Below are positions 55,030-64,000 of a DNA stretch of 64,000 nt, one piece after another. A program made the position numbers and the translations under genes. Position 1 is the stretch's first letter. Every line of letters starts with the position of its first letter. This DNA comes from Mesoflavibacter profundi (GTDB lineage: Bacteria; Bacteroidota; Bacteroidia; Flavobacteriales; Flavobacteriaceae), in assembly GCF_014764305.1 (NCBI RefSeq), contig NZ_CP061703.1, positions 1,191,501 to 1,255,500 on the forward strand, in the 5' to 3' direction. The notes below the pieces were generated by a model. That model saw nothing but the letters and a program-made list of their open reading frames with translations. It did not search any database and was not told where the DNA came from.

Positions 55030-56643
55030 TTATTTAGAAATTTGAGACGCCATAATTAATGCGTTGTAAGCATTAACAATTTTAGCAGATTTACTAATTT
55101 CTGATAATGATTTAATATTATTTGCATCACCACCAACAATAAGCTTTGATTTAACTGGTAAACCAGAATCCATAATTATTTGTTTTACTTGAGATGCTTT
55201 TAATTTAGGGTATTGTGACCAAACTAAAGCAGCAACACCAGCAACTGCAGGAGCAGCCATACTTGTTCCACCTTTTGTGTCATATTCGTTTTCTGGAGTT
55301 GTAGAGTATACTTGTGCTCCTGGAGCAAATACATCTACGTTTTTAAGTCCGTAGTTAGAAAATCCAGCAATCATTTTAGTCCCATAACTTGGCGCTAATG
55401 CTCCAACACGAATGTAAGTATCTGAAATTTCAACAAAATCTACATTATCATCAGGGAAATTTGGTTCTACATCTACATTTTTACTGTCGTTACCTGCTGC
55501 GTGAACAAAAATAACGTTATTATCACTTGCGTATTTAATAGCATCTCTTACCCACTCAGAATGTGGAGAAAAGCTTTTACCAAAACTACCATTAATTACT
55601 TTTGCACCGTTATCTACAGCATATCTAATAGCTTTTGCGATGTCTTTATCATACTCGTCACCATTTGGTACAGCTCGTAAAGACATTATTTGTACGTTAT
55701 TTGCAACACCATTAGCACCTAATCCATTATTACGCTCGGCAGCGATAATACCAGCAACGTGTGTACCGTGACTTTCAGATTTTACTGAAGGCATTACGTT
55801 GTTGTTACCATAACCTGGTTTGTCATTAAAATCGTCTGGATTATCACCAGTAGTACGACCTTTAAAATCTTTGTTTAAGTTATAGTTTAATTGGTCTGTA
55901 AAATATTCGATACCACCTTTTAATTGCTTTTTAGCTTCTGTCATAGATGTTAATCCGTAACCGTAAAGCATAGTAGCAGCTGCTTTAGCTTCGACTACTT
56001 TTTGATCTTCTGAGGTAATTTCACTTACTTCTTTTGGTGTATAATCTTCTTTTCCAAAATGTTTTGATAAAACATCATGAGCATTAGTTACTTGAGTGTA
56101 TAATTGATCGTAACGTTGTTTGTTAGATAAAGCACGTTGGTAATCTTGTTCTACTTTTTCTACAGCTTCGTTATATCTTGCTATGCTTGTGTTACCACTA
56201 GCTGCGATACGCGTCATTTCTAACTGCTCGTTGTAAGCATCGCCTAAAAAATTCCAACCGTGTATATCGTCTATGTAACCATTTTTATCATCGTCAATAC
56301 CGTTACCTGGAATTTCGTCTGTATTTGTCCATAAAACACCATCTAAATCTTCATGCTCGATGTCTATACCAGAGTCTATTACAGCAACAATAATTTGTTG
56401 TCCTTTTTTACCTTTAATAATTTCGGCGTAAGCCTTATCAACACTCATTCCAGGAATCGTGTCTTTTACTAAATCTAAATGTCCCCAATTGTGTGCTTCG
56501 GCTTCTGTTAATTCAGATTCTTTAATAGGTGTATTGTCAATATTTTCTATTGGTGTAGATAAGATTGGTGCATTACCACCACAACTTGAAAGCACAACTG
56601 CTGCAAATGCAGACAGCATTAATGGCTTGTAATTAATTGTCAT
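55030..56643 (-). CDS. S8 family serine protease (subtilase) lipoprotein
   Basis: 537 residues. The signal ends in the lipobox VLSSC (residue 21). Catalytic triad: Asp90 in VAVIDSGIDIEHEDL, His292 in SHGTHVAGI and Ser461 in GGTSMAAP. Between Asp90 and His292 lie about 200 residues, far more than the roughly 35 in subtilisin. They include a Lys/Glu/Tyr-rich helical insertion (about 137-260), which may act as a built-in propeptide or substrate lid. It starts 23 nt after the MBL-fold gene and ends at a hairpin. Confidence 0.93.
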   Translation of the reverse strand: MTINYKPLMLSAFAAVVLSSCGGNAPILSTPIENIDNTPIKESELTEAEAHNWGHLDLVKDTIPGMSVDKAYAEIIKGKKGQQIIVAVIDSGIDIEHEDLDGVLWTNTDEIPGNGIDDDKNGYIDDIHGWNFLGDAYNEQLEMTRIAASGNTSIARYNEAVEKVEQDYQRALSNKQRYDQLYTQVTNAHDVLSKHFGKEDYTPKEVSEITSEDQKVVEAKAAATMLYGYGLTSMTEAKKQLKGGIEYFTDQLNYNLNKDFKGRTTGDNPDDFNDKPGYGNNNVMPSVKSESHGTHVAGIIAAERNNGLGANGVANNVQIMSLRAVPNGDEYDKDIAKAIRYAVDNGAKVINGSFGKSFSPHSEWVRDAIKYASDNNVIFVHAAGNDSKNVDVEPNFPDDNVDFVEISDTYIRVGALAPSYGTKMIAGFSNYGLKNVDVFAPGAQVYSTTPENEYDTKGGTSMAAPAVAGVAALVWSQYPKLKASQVKQIIMDSGLPVKSKLIVGGDANNIKSLSEISKSAKIVNAYNALIMASQISK

Positions 56644-56666
56644 TGCGTTTTATTGTTTAGTAATTG

Positions 56667-57527
56667 TTAATTAAATATATCGTTGCACGTAAATGTGTCT
56701 TTTAATCGTACGCCTTTTTCGGTATGTTGTACGGTTATAATTTCGTTATGTGCATCGTGTTCCAAAAATAAGTAATAATTGTTATCTGCTGCTAGGTTTA
56801 AGAATTTTTCTTTTTCATCTAAGGTCAGTAATGGTCTTGTATCATAACCCATTACAAAAGGTAAAGGTAAATGCCCAACAGTTGGTAAAAGATCTGCCAT
56901 AAAACAAATGGTTTTTCCTTTATAGTTAATCATAGGAATCATTTGTTTTTCTGTATGTCCATCTGCAAAAAAGATGTCAAAACCAAGCTCTGAGTTTTTT
57001 AATATGTCGTTTTGCGGAATACTTGTAAATTTTAAGTGACCGCTGTCTTGCATTGGTAAAATGTTTTCTTTTAAAAAGGATGCAACTTCACGTCGATTAG
57101 GTTGTGTTGCCCATTGCCAATGATTTTTATTACTCCAAAAGTGAGCGTTTTTAAAAGCAGGTTCTAATTTTGTACGGTCTTTATTGTAATTTATGCTTCC
57201 TCCACAATGGTCAAAATGAAGATGCGTCATGAATACATCTGTAACATCATCTGTAGAAAAACCTGCATTATTAAGCGATTTTTCTAAGGAATAATCTCCC
57301 CAAAGATGGTAGTATCCATAAAATTTTTCGCTTTGTTTGTTGCCCATTCCAGTATCTATTAATATTAACCGATTACCGTCTTCTATTAATAAGCATCTAG
57401 CAGCAATATCTATCATATTATTACTATCTGCAGGATTAGTTCTGGTCCATAAAGATTTTGGGACTACGCCAAACATTGCGCCGCCATCTAATTTAAAATT
57501 TCCAGATTCTATTGGATATAATTTCAT
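56667..57527 (-). CDS. MBL-fold metallohydrolase
   Basis: 286 residues, no signal peptide. The metallo-beta-lactamase motif THLHFDHCGG (HxHxDH) lies near residue 100, with later His residues (FFADGHTEKQM and FLEHDAHNE) completing a dinuclear metal site. Substrate unknown; relatives include lactonases and thiol hydrolases. First gene of a two-gene operon with the subtilase. Confidence 0.88.
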   Translation of the reverse strand: MKLYPIESGNFKLDGGAMFGVVPKSLWTRTNPADSNNMIDIAARCLLIEDGNRLILIDTGMGNKQSEKFYGYYHLWGDYSLEKSLNNAGFSTDDVTDVFMTHLHFDHCGGSINYNKDRTKLEPAFKNAHFWSNKNHWQWATQPNRREVASFLKENILPMQDSGHLKFTSIPQNDILKNSELGFDIFFADGHTEKQMIPMINYKGKTICFMADLLPTVGHLPLPFVMGYDTRPLLTLDEKEKFLNLAADNNYYLFLEHDAHNEIITVQHTEKGVRLKDTFTCNDIFN

Positions 57528-57749
57528 GTAAAATGAATAATTGTAAGACTTAATATTTGTTGCAAATTACTAATTATAGACTAATACATATTAAATATTA
57601 AGGATTTATTAAGAAATATGGTTATTCCTGCATTATAATTAGAGTTCTTCTAAATTTTTCATTATACATTTTCATATTATTATCTAAATTTGGGTTAAAT
57701 GTTATTGAAAAATTAACATTATTAGTATTTTCACGAAAAATCAAATTAA

Positions 57750-59609
57750 ATGTTAGAACTAGCCGGCATAATTATTTTAGGAATTTTAGCGCAATGGGTT
57801 GCATGGAAATTTAAAATACCTGCAATTTTACCATTAATCTTAATTGGGTTATTAGTTGGTCCAATTGCTGCAGAATTTTTATCCTTTGATGGAAAAAAAT
57901 GGATAGAACCTATTTGGAATGGAGAAGAAGGTCTTTTTCCTGGAGAAAGTTTATTCTACTTTGTCTCTTTAGCCATAAGTATAATTCTGTTTGAAGGTGG
58001 ACTAACCCTAAAAATGGCCGAAATAAAAAACGTAGGTCCTGTAATTACTAAATTAATATCTATTGGATCTATTGTTACTTTTTTTGGAGCAGGAATTGCA
58101 GCACATTACATTTTTGGATTAAGTTGGGAAATCTCATTTTTATTTGCTGGTTTAATCATAGTAACTGGACCAACGGTAATTACACCAATTTTAAGAAATA
58201 TTCCTTTAAAAAAGGATGTTTCAGCAGTTTTAAAATGGGAAGGTATTTTAATAGATCCTATAGGTGCTTTAGTAGCCGTATTAGTATTTGAATTTATTAG
58301 TGTAGATGCTGGCGGAGAATTTACAAAAACAGCTTTAATCGAATTTGGTAAAATTGTACTTTTTGGTGCTACTTTTGGATTTACATTTGCTCATGCATTA
58401 AACTTTATTATTAATAAAAAATGGGTACCACATTATTTACTTAATGTTTTTTCTTTAGCTGCAGTTTTAGGTGTATTTGTTTTATCAGATGCATTTGCGC
58501 ACGAATCTGGTTTATTAGCAGTTGTAGTTATGGGTATGGTTTTAGGTAACTCTAAATCACCTTACTTAAAAGATTTACTTTATTTTAAAGAGTCTTTAAG
58601 TGTACTATTAATTTCAATTTTATTTATTCTTTTAGCTGCTAATATTAATTACAGCGATTTACTTTTAATCTATAATTGGCAAACAGTAGCATTATTTTCT
58701 GTAGTTGTATTTTTAATTAGACCATTAGGCGTATTTATTAGTACTCATGGTTCTAAATTAAAACTAAACGAAAAGCTTTTTATTAGTTGGGTTGGACCAA
58801 GAGGTATTGTTGCTGCAGGTATTGCCTCTTTATTTGGATTAAAGCTAGCTAAAAAAGGCGTTTATGGTGCAGAATATATTACACCTTTAGTTTTTGTAAT
58901 TGTACTAGGTACAGTTTTATTAAATGCCACAACAGCTAGATTATTTGCTAGATTAGTTGGTGTATTTTTAAATAAATCTAGCGGAATTTTAATTGTTGGC
59001 GCTTCTAAAGTTTCTAGATTAATAGGGCATTATTTAGAATCTAATGGCAGACATGTTGTTTTAATAGATAGCAACCAAACCAATATTAATAAAGCTAAGG
59101 AGCTTGGTCTAGAAGCATTAAATACAGATATTTATTCTCAAACTTTATTAGATAATATAGAATTAAATGACGTTGGTTATCTTATGGCATTAACAGGAAA
59201 TAGTGATATTAATAAATATGCTATAAATAAGTTTGCTAAACAATTTGGAGAAAATGGTGCTTTTAGATTAGTCTCTACTGCAGAAATATTAGACGAAACA
59301 AATAGTCCCAAAGAAGGATTATTTTCTCATACAGATGATTATAATTCTTTATCTGCGGTTACTAGAAAATTTCCAAGTATTCAAGAAATTGAAATTATTG
59401 ATAAAGCTCACTTAGAAGACTTGATAAAGACTACAAATAATGATAAAGATATTATTCCTTTATTTATAAAAGATGATGAAGGCGAATTACATATAATAGC
59501 TTCTGATAATACCGATTTAGGTGATGTAAAAGCAGGTTTTAAACTTGTGTATTTAGGAAAACCTTTAGATGTAGAAAAAGTAGATACAGTTCAAAACCAA
59601 ACTAATTAA
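57750..59609 (+). CDS. NhaP-type cation:proton antiporter with C-terminal TrkA-N (RCK) domain
   Basis: 619 residues. An N-terminal block of about 12 membrane helices carries CPA1 features (FEGGLTLKMAEIKNVGPV, GILIDPIGALVAVLVFE, WVGPRGIVAAGIASLFGLKLA). A cytoplasmic nucleotide-binding TrkA-N domain starts GILIVGASKVSRLIGHYLESNGRHVVLID. This is the layout of NhaP2/CvrA-like proteins that exchange Na+ or K+ for H+ under nucleotide control. The 222-bp gap upstream shows no clear gene or TAnnTTTG element. A bidirectional terminator follows. Confidence 0.92.
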   Translation: MLELAGIIILGILAQWVAWKFKIPAILPLILIGLLVGPIAAEFLSFDGKKWIEPIWNGEEGLFPGESLFYFVSLAISIILFEGGLTLKMAEIKNVGPVITKLISIGSIVTFFGAGIAAHYIFGLSWEISFLFAGLIIVTGPTVITPILRNIPLKKDVSAVLKWEGILIDPIGALVAVLVFEFISVDAGGEFTKTALIEFGKIVLFGATFGFTFAHALNFIINKKWVPHYLLNVFSLAAVLGVFVLSDAFAHESGLLAVVVMGMVLGNSKSPYLKDLLYFKESLSVLLISILFILLAANINYSDLLLIYNWQTVALFSVVVFLIRPLGVFISTHGSKLKLNEKLFISWVGPRGIVAAGIASLFGLKLAKKGVYGAEYITPLVFVIVLGTVLLNATTARLFARLVGVFLNKSSGILIVGASKVSRLIGHYLESNGRHVVLIDSNQTNINKAKELGLEALNTDIYSQTLLDNIELNDVGYLMALTGNSDINKYAINKFAKQFGENGAFRLVSTAEILDETNSPKEGLFSHTDDYNSLSAVTRKFPSIQEIEIIDKAHLEDLIKTTNNDKDIIPLFIKDDEGELHIIASDNTDLGDVKAGFKLVYLGKPLDVEKVDTVQNQTN

Positions 59610-59612
59610 AAT

Positions 59613-59644
59613 AAAAAAAGCCTTCTAAAAAGAAGGCTTTTTTT
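59613..59644. terminator. Bidirectional terminator between the antiporter gene and lepA
   Basis: 14-bp perfect stem (AAAAAAAGCCTTCT with its complement) and an AAAA loop; T-tracts on both sides. Confidence 0.92.
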
Positions 59645-59649
59645 ATTGG

Positions 59650-61446
59650 TTAATCATTTAGCTTTAATACAGCCATAAATGCTTGCTGAGGTATTTCTAC
59701 GTTACCAACTTGGCGCATACGTTTTTTACCTTTTTTCTGTTTTTCTAGAAGTTTACGTTTACGCGAAATATCTCCACCGTAACATTTAGCAGTTACATCT
59801 TTACGTAAAGCTTTTATGGTTTCTCTAGCAATAATTTTTGCTCCAATTGCAGCTTGAACAGGAATATCAAATTGTTGTCTAGGAATTAATTCTTTAAGTT
59901 TTTCGCACATCTTTTTACCAATGTAATAAGCATTATCTGCATGTATTAAAGCCGATAGTGCATCTACATTTTGTGCGTTAAGTAATATGTCAACACGTAC
60001 TAATTTTGAAGCTCGCATACCAATTGGATGATAATCAAAAGACGCATAACCTTTAGATACGGTTTTTAGACGGTCGTAAAAGTCAAAAACAATTTCAGCT
60101 AAAGGCATATCAAAACTAAGTTCAACACGTTCTGGTGTTAAATACGTTTGATTTGTAATTTGTCCACGTTTTTCTATACACAAACTCATTACGTTTCCTA
60201 CAAAGTCTGCTTTTGTAATTATAGTAGCTTTTATGTAAGGTTCTTCAACGCGATTTAAGGTAGAAGGTTCTGGTAAATCAGATGGATTATTAACTATAAT
60301 AATATCATCTGGATTTTTGTTTGTAAATGCATGATAACTTACGTTAGGTACAGTAGTAATAACAGTCATGTTAAACTCACGTTCCAGACGCTCTTGGATA
60401 ATTTCCATATGTAACATTCCTAAGAATCCACAACGAAAACCAAATCCTAATGCAGCCGAGCTTTCTGGTTGAAACACTAACGAAGCATCATTTAACTGAA
60501 GCTTTTCCATAGAGCTTCTTAACTCTTCATAATCTTCTGTGTCTACAGGATAAATACCAGCAAATACCATTGGTTTTACATCTTCAAAACCACCAATAGC
60601 ATTTTTTGTTGGGTTTTTAGCATCTGTAATTGTATCACCAACTTTAACTTCTTTAGCTTCTTTTATCCCTGTAATTACGTAACCAACATCTCCAGCTTTT
60701 ATTTCTTGTTTAGGTTGTTGTTTAAGTTTTAAGGTTCCTACTTCGTCTGCGCCATAAGTTTTTCCGGTAGCGATAAACTTAATTTCTTGATTCTTTTTTA
60801 TAGACCCATTAATTACTCTAAAGTAAGTTTCTACACCTCTAAATGGATTGTAAACTGAGTCAAAAATTAAGGCTTGTAAAGGTTCATTTTCGTTCCCTTT
60901 TGGAGCAGGAATACGTTCTATAATGGCTTTTAGAATATTGTCTACACCAAAACCAGTTTTTCCACTGGCGTGAATTACATCTTCTGGAGAACAACCTAAT
61001 AAGTCAACAATATCGTCTGTAACTTCTTCAGGATTTGCACTAGGTAAATCTACTTTATTTAAGACAGGAATAATTTCTAAATCATTTTCTAATGCCAAAT
61101 AAAGGTTAGATATAGTTTGCGCTTGTATACTTTGTGCAGCATCTACTATTAGTAATGCACCTTCACAAGCAGCAATAGATCTTGATACTTCATAAGAAAA
61201 ATCTACGTGTCCTGGCGTATCTATTAGGTTTAAAATATATTTTTCTCCTTCAAAATTATAGTCCATTTGTATGGCATGCGATTTAATGGTAATACCACGT
61301 TCTCGCTCCAAGTCCATATTATCTAAAAGTTGATCTTGCTTTTCTCTTTCTGTAACAGATCCAGTATAATCTAAAAGTCTATCTGCAAGTGTACTTTTAC
61401 CATGGTCTATATGTGCAATTATGCAAAAGTTTCTAATGTTCTTCAT
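59650..61446 (-). CDS. lepA: Elongation factor 4 (LepA)
   Basis: Ribosomal GTPase that back-translocates or rescues stalled ribosomes. 598 residues from the ATG at 61446 ([19 protein letters not shown], the normal LepA start); another ATG two codons upstream is possible. GTPase motifs [16 protein letters not shown] and NKVDLPSA; the LepA-specific C-terminal region ends [35 protein letters not shown]. Length is normal. Own -7 element at 61478-61485. Confidence 0.97.
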   Translation of the reverse strand: MKNIRNFCIIAHIDHGKSTLADRLLDYTGSVTEREKQDQLLDNMDLERERGITIKSHAIQMDYNFEGEKYILNLIDTPGHVDFSYEVSRSIAACEGALLIVDAAQSIQAQTISNLYLALENDLEIIPVLNKVDLPSANPEEVTDDIVDLLGCSPEDVIHASGKTGFGVDNILKAIIERIPAPKGNENEPLQALIFDSVYNPFRGVETYFRVINGSIKKNQEIKFIATGKTYGADEVGTLKLKQQPKQEIKAGDVGYVITGIKEAKEVKVGDTITDAKNPTKNAIGGFEDVKPMVFAGIYPVDTEDYEELRSSMEKLQLNDASLVFQPESSAALGFGFRCGFLGMLHMEIIQERLEREFNMTVITTVPNVSYHAFTNKNPDDIIIVNNPSDLPEPSTLNRVEEPYIKATIITKADFVGNVMSLCIEKRGQITNQTYLTPERVELSFDMPLAEIVFDFYDRLKTVSKGYASFDYHPIGMRASKLVRVDILLNAQNVDALSALIHADNAYYIGKKMCEKLKELIPRQQFDIPVQAAIGAKIIARETIKALRKDVTAKCYGGDISRKRKLLEKQKKGKKRMRQVGNVEIPQQAFMAVLKLND

Positions 61447-61477
61447 AGTCAATATTCATCTTTATTAAAAGATGTTG

Positions 61478-61485
61478 CAAATATA
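61478..61485 (-). promoter_or_regulatory. Putative -7 element of lepA
   Basis: Minus-strand TATATTTG (plus CAAATATA) matches TAnnTTTG, about 30 nt upstream of the preferred ATG. Confidence 0.5.
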
Positions 61486-61604
61486 ACGTAAATATTAAGG
61501 ATTTTAAGATTTTTATTTTAGTACCATTGGTTAAAAAAATTGCGGTTTTTCCCACAAGAAAATGTTAATAAGTATTATTATCTTGCATGCCTACTTTTAT
61601 ATAA

Positions 61605-64000
61605 ATGAAATACTTAGCAACACTTTTTACTTGTATATTCTCGGTTTTAGCAATAGCGCAAGATGCAGTTGTTTCTGGTCAAGTTTTGGATCAAAATAAT
61701 TTGCCTTTACCGTTTGTTAACGTTTTACTTACAGATGCCAATGACGTTACTAGTGTAAAAGGCGCTAGTACAGACGAAGCAGGAAAATTTACTATTACAG
61801 GATTAGATTTTAAAGCTTACATTTTAAAAGCTTCTTTTTTGGGTTACGAAAGTTTTACTAATACCATAACGATCAACTCTAGTGGATTGGATCAAATTAT
61901 TGTTTTAAAACCTTCTGCAGAGAATTTAGACGAAGTGGTTTTAAGTGCTAAAAAACCAACATTAGTAAAAACAGCAGATCGATTAACATTTAATGTTGCT
62001 AACACTGCTTTGGTTGAAGGAAATATATTAGATGTTTTAAGAAGTACGCCAGGTATTTTAATTTTAGATAATAATTTATCTGTTAAAAACACTTCGCCAA
62101 CAGTTTTTATAAATGGCAGAAAGGTGCAATTATCTGCATCTGAAGTGACACAGCTATTAGAAAATTCGCCAGCAAATTCTATTCAAAAAATAGATGTAAT
62201 TACTAATCCATCTGCTAAATATGACGCAGATAATGGAGTTGTCATTGATATTGTAATGAGTAAAAATTTAATTACAGGTTATAGAGGTAATGTATTTTCT
62301 AATTACACACAAGGTGTATTTCCTAGATATAATGCTGGAATAAACCAGTTTTTTAAAACAGAAAAGATAAATGTTAATTTAAATTACAGTTATAACCATA
62401 GTAAGATAAATAGAGATAATATAAACGAAATTAATTATTTTGAAACTGATAATTCAATTTCAGAAAATTGGCTGTCTGCTTTAAACAGAAATACAACTTC
62501 AAAAACACATAACACCAACTTAAATTTTGATTACTTTTTAAGTGATAACAGCACATTAAGTCTAACAACTAACGTTTTATATTTACCGTCTTACGACTAT
62601 AATACAAACGGAAATACAATTGTAACAAACTTTACAACAAACAACGATTATAATTTTATTGTTAATAATAATTCTAATGATAATAAATACAATTTAGCAT
62701 TAGATTTAGACTTTGTACAAAAGTTTAAAAATAAAAGTACTTTATCTGTAAATGCGCATATGACAAAGTATGATTATGAAAGACACCAACAAGTAAACTC
62801 TCAATATTATTTTGCAAATAGCAGCTCTAATTTTGATACTGCTTTTAAAACAGATAATAATCAAGTTACAGATATATTTACATCGCAATTAGATTACGAG
62901 ACACCATTAAATGAAACATCTACATTATCTGCAGGTGTTAAAACGTCTGTAATAAACACTGCAAGTGATATTATACAGTTTGATATTGATCCTACAACAG
63001 GAAACACAACATACAATGCACAAGATTCTGATAATTACAATTACGATGAAGCTATTTTTGCAGCTTATTTAAACTATAATATAGATTGGGAAAAATGGAG
63101 TTTTTCTGCTGGACTTAGAGCAGAGCAAACAGATATTGAAGGTCAATCTTTAAGCACAAATGTGTTAAATAAACAAGACTATTTAGAATGGTTTCCAACA
63201 CTTAATTTAAGCTGGCAAACTACCGAAAATTTAAGCCTGTATTCAAATTTTAAAAGAAGTATAAATAGACCAAATTATCAAAATTTAAATCCTTTTAATT
63301 TTTTCTTGAATGATAATACAATTGTAACTGGTAATCCCTTTTTACAGCCAACATTTACCAACAAAATTGTATTAGGTACAACTATACATGGTAATTATAC
63401 TTTTGAATTTTATTACAAAGATATTTCTCAAGGTATTTACGAAATTCCTATACAAGACAACACTAATAATATTATTATTTATCAGCCTAAAAATATAGGT
63501 ACAGCAATAGAATTTGGATTGGATTTTGTCACGTATTTTGACGTAGTAGATAATTGGTCTTTATATTTTGTAACTTCTATGTATAATATGCAAGAAGAAG
63601 CTATTTTAGATAATCAAAACGTTAAACAAAGCCAATGGACTAATTACTCTGTATTAAGTAATGATTTTACATTTTTAAAGGACAGAAGTTTAACAGCAAA
63701 TTTTTCTTTAATTTATATAAGTAAAAATTTACAAGGATTTCAAACTGTAGATGGACGTTTAATTTCAGATCTTTCATTATCTAAAAAGCTATTTAAAAAT
63801 AAAGCAACATTGTCTTTAGCTTTTGCAGATTTGTTTAACAAACAAGATTTTACGGTTAGAACTAAATACGGTAGACAAGATAATTTAAGTTTTCATAACC
63901 AAGATAACAGGTATGTAAAATTAGGCTTTAGTTACAAATTTGGTAACACTACTTTACAAACCAACGAGCGTACTAAAAGCAAAAAAGAACGCGATAGATT
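61605..64000 (+). CDS. TonB-dependent receptor-like outer-membrane protein (partial, C-terminus off window)
   Basis: About 798 residues visible, frame open to the right edge. Signal peptide MKYLATLFTCIFSVLAIAQ; then a CarboxypepD_reg-like domain (about 20-110: VVSGQVLDQNNLPLPFVNVLL, GKFTITGLDFKAYILKASFLGYE); a plug-like domain (about 115-215: TPGILILDNNLSVK, VFINGRKVQL, IQKIDVITNPSAKYDADN); and a long beta-barrel (OMP_b-brl type, for example AYLNYNIDWEKWSFSAGLRAEQT). The visible end, KLGFSYKFGNT, is the last barrel strand, so only a short tail is missing. The substrate is unknown. Divergent from lepA. Confidence 0.88.
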   Translation, partial: MKYLATLFTCIFSVLAIAQDAVVSGQVLDQNNLPLPFVNVLLTDANDVTSVKGASTDEAGKFTITGLDFKAYILKASFLGYESFTNTITINSSGLDQIIVLKPSAENLDEVVLSAKKPTLVKTADRLTFNVANTALVEGNILDVLRSTPGILILDNNLSVKNTSPTVFINGRKVQLSASEVTQLLENSPANSIQKIDVITNPSAKYDADNGVVIDIVMSKNLITGYRGNVFSNYTQGVFPRYNAGINQFFKTEKINVNLNYSYNHSKINRDNINEINYFETDNSISENWLSALNRNTTSKTHNTNLNFDYFLSDNSTLSLTTNVLYLPSYDYNTNGNTIVTNFTTNNDYNFIVNNNSNDNKYNLALDLDFVQKFKNKSTLSVNAHMTKYDYERHQQVNSQYYFANSSSNFDTAFKTDNNQVTDIFTSQLDYETPLNETSTLSAGVKTSVINTASDIIQFDIDPTTGNTTYNAQDSDNYNYDEAIFAAYLNYNIDWEKWSFSAGLRAEQTDIEGQSLSTNVLNKQDYLEWFPTLNLSWQTTENLSLYSNFKRSINRPNYQNLNPFNFFLNDNTIVTGNPFLQPTFTNKIVLGTTIHGNYTFEFYYKDISQGIYEIPIQDNTNNIIIYQPKNIGTAIEFGLDFVTYFDVVDNWSLYFVTSMYNMQEEAILDNQNVKQSQWTNYSVLSNDFTFLKDRSLTANFSLIYISKNLQGFQTVDGRLISDLSLSKKLFKNKATLSLAFADLFNKQDFTVRTKYGRQDNLSFHNQDNRYVKLGFSYKFGNTTLQTNERTKSKKERDR

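Noticed and set aside
57528-57749. Regulatory RNA upstream of the NhaP-type antiporter
   Set aside because: The 222-bp leader region shows no convincing stem-loops or riboswitch core motifs by eye.
1-64000. CRISPR arrays, prophage, transposons or restriction/defence genes
   Set aside because: No regular direct repeats, integrases, transposases or defence-type domains were found on either strand; the S24 regulator is the only phage-like domain and lies among housekeeping genes.

Overview
The window looks like a chromosomal segment of a marine-type member of the Flavobacteriaceae (Bacteroidota). The reasons are low G+C, the repeated Bacteroidota -7 promoter element TAnnTTTG (or its complement CAAAnnTA) upstream of many genes, no obvious Shine-Dalgarno sequences, and family markers such as DUF4837, DUF4175, OmpH-like lipoproteins, bacterial GH3 proteins and an OMP_b-brl-type outer-membrane receptor. 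There are no transposases, integrases, phage genes or CRISPR arrays. The genus cannot be fixed from the sequence alone.

Layout. 1-11,663 (all minus strand) is one tightly packed operon for surface polysaccharide: a Wzz-like chain-length protein, rfbBACD (dTDP-L-rhamnose), a UDP-HexNAc dehydrogenase and epimerase pair (UDP-HexNAcA/GalNAcA type), cysQ, a tandem DUF2061 membrane protein, cysC-cysD-cysN (sulfate activation to PAPS), a lipoprotein, and a Wzy/ligase-like membrane protein cut by the left edge. Without a PAPS reductase in view, this set suggests PAPS made for sulfation of the polysaccharide. 11.7-16 kb holds a DUF6909-like protein, a GH3 protein, an M23 peptidase and a divergent tatA. 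16.1-21.6 kb is a minus operon of a SPOR-tailed secreted protein, pgk, an MltD-like transglycosylase and a DUF4837 lipoprotein. 21.7-25.6 kb has holB and doxX, a second SPOR-tailed paralogue and an OmpH lipoprotein.

25.8-32.6 kb has a methyltransferase, mnmG, ybeY and a giant DUF4175 protein. Two near-perfect parS (ParB-binding) palindromes flank mnmG. 32.7-45.1 kb carries gltX, glnS, folB, tRNA-Cys, an SPFH protein, LysE-type and other membrane proteins, a DUF2807 protein, a YbjQ protein and RNase R. The 709-bp gene-free, AT-rich gap between rnr and rpiB (45,090-45,798) has one perfect DnaA-box match and a cluster of near-matches. Together with the parS pair, mnmG and rnpA it is a candidate replication origin.

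45.8-47.6 kb is a plus operon rpiB-CDF transporter-elaA. 47.7-57.5 kb (minus) has two double-OmpA-domain proteins, a C-terminal processing protease, rnpA, a LexA-like S24 regulator, a lipoprotein, an M1 aminopeptidase, a subtilase and an MBL-fold hydrolase. The window ends with a NhaP/RCK antiporter, lepA, and an outer-membrane receptor cut by the right edge only a short way before its expected C-terminus. Convergent gene pairs are mostly separated by perfect bidirectional hairpin terminators.
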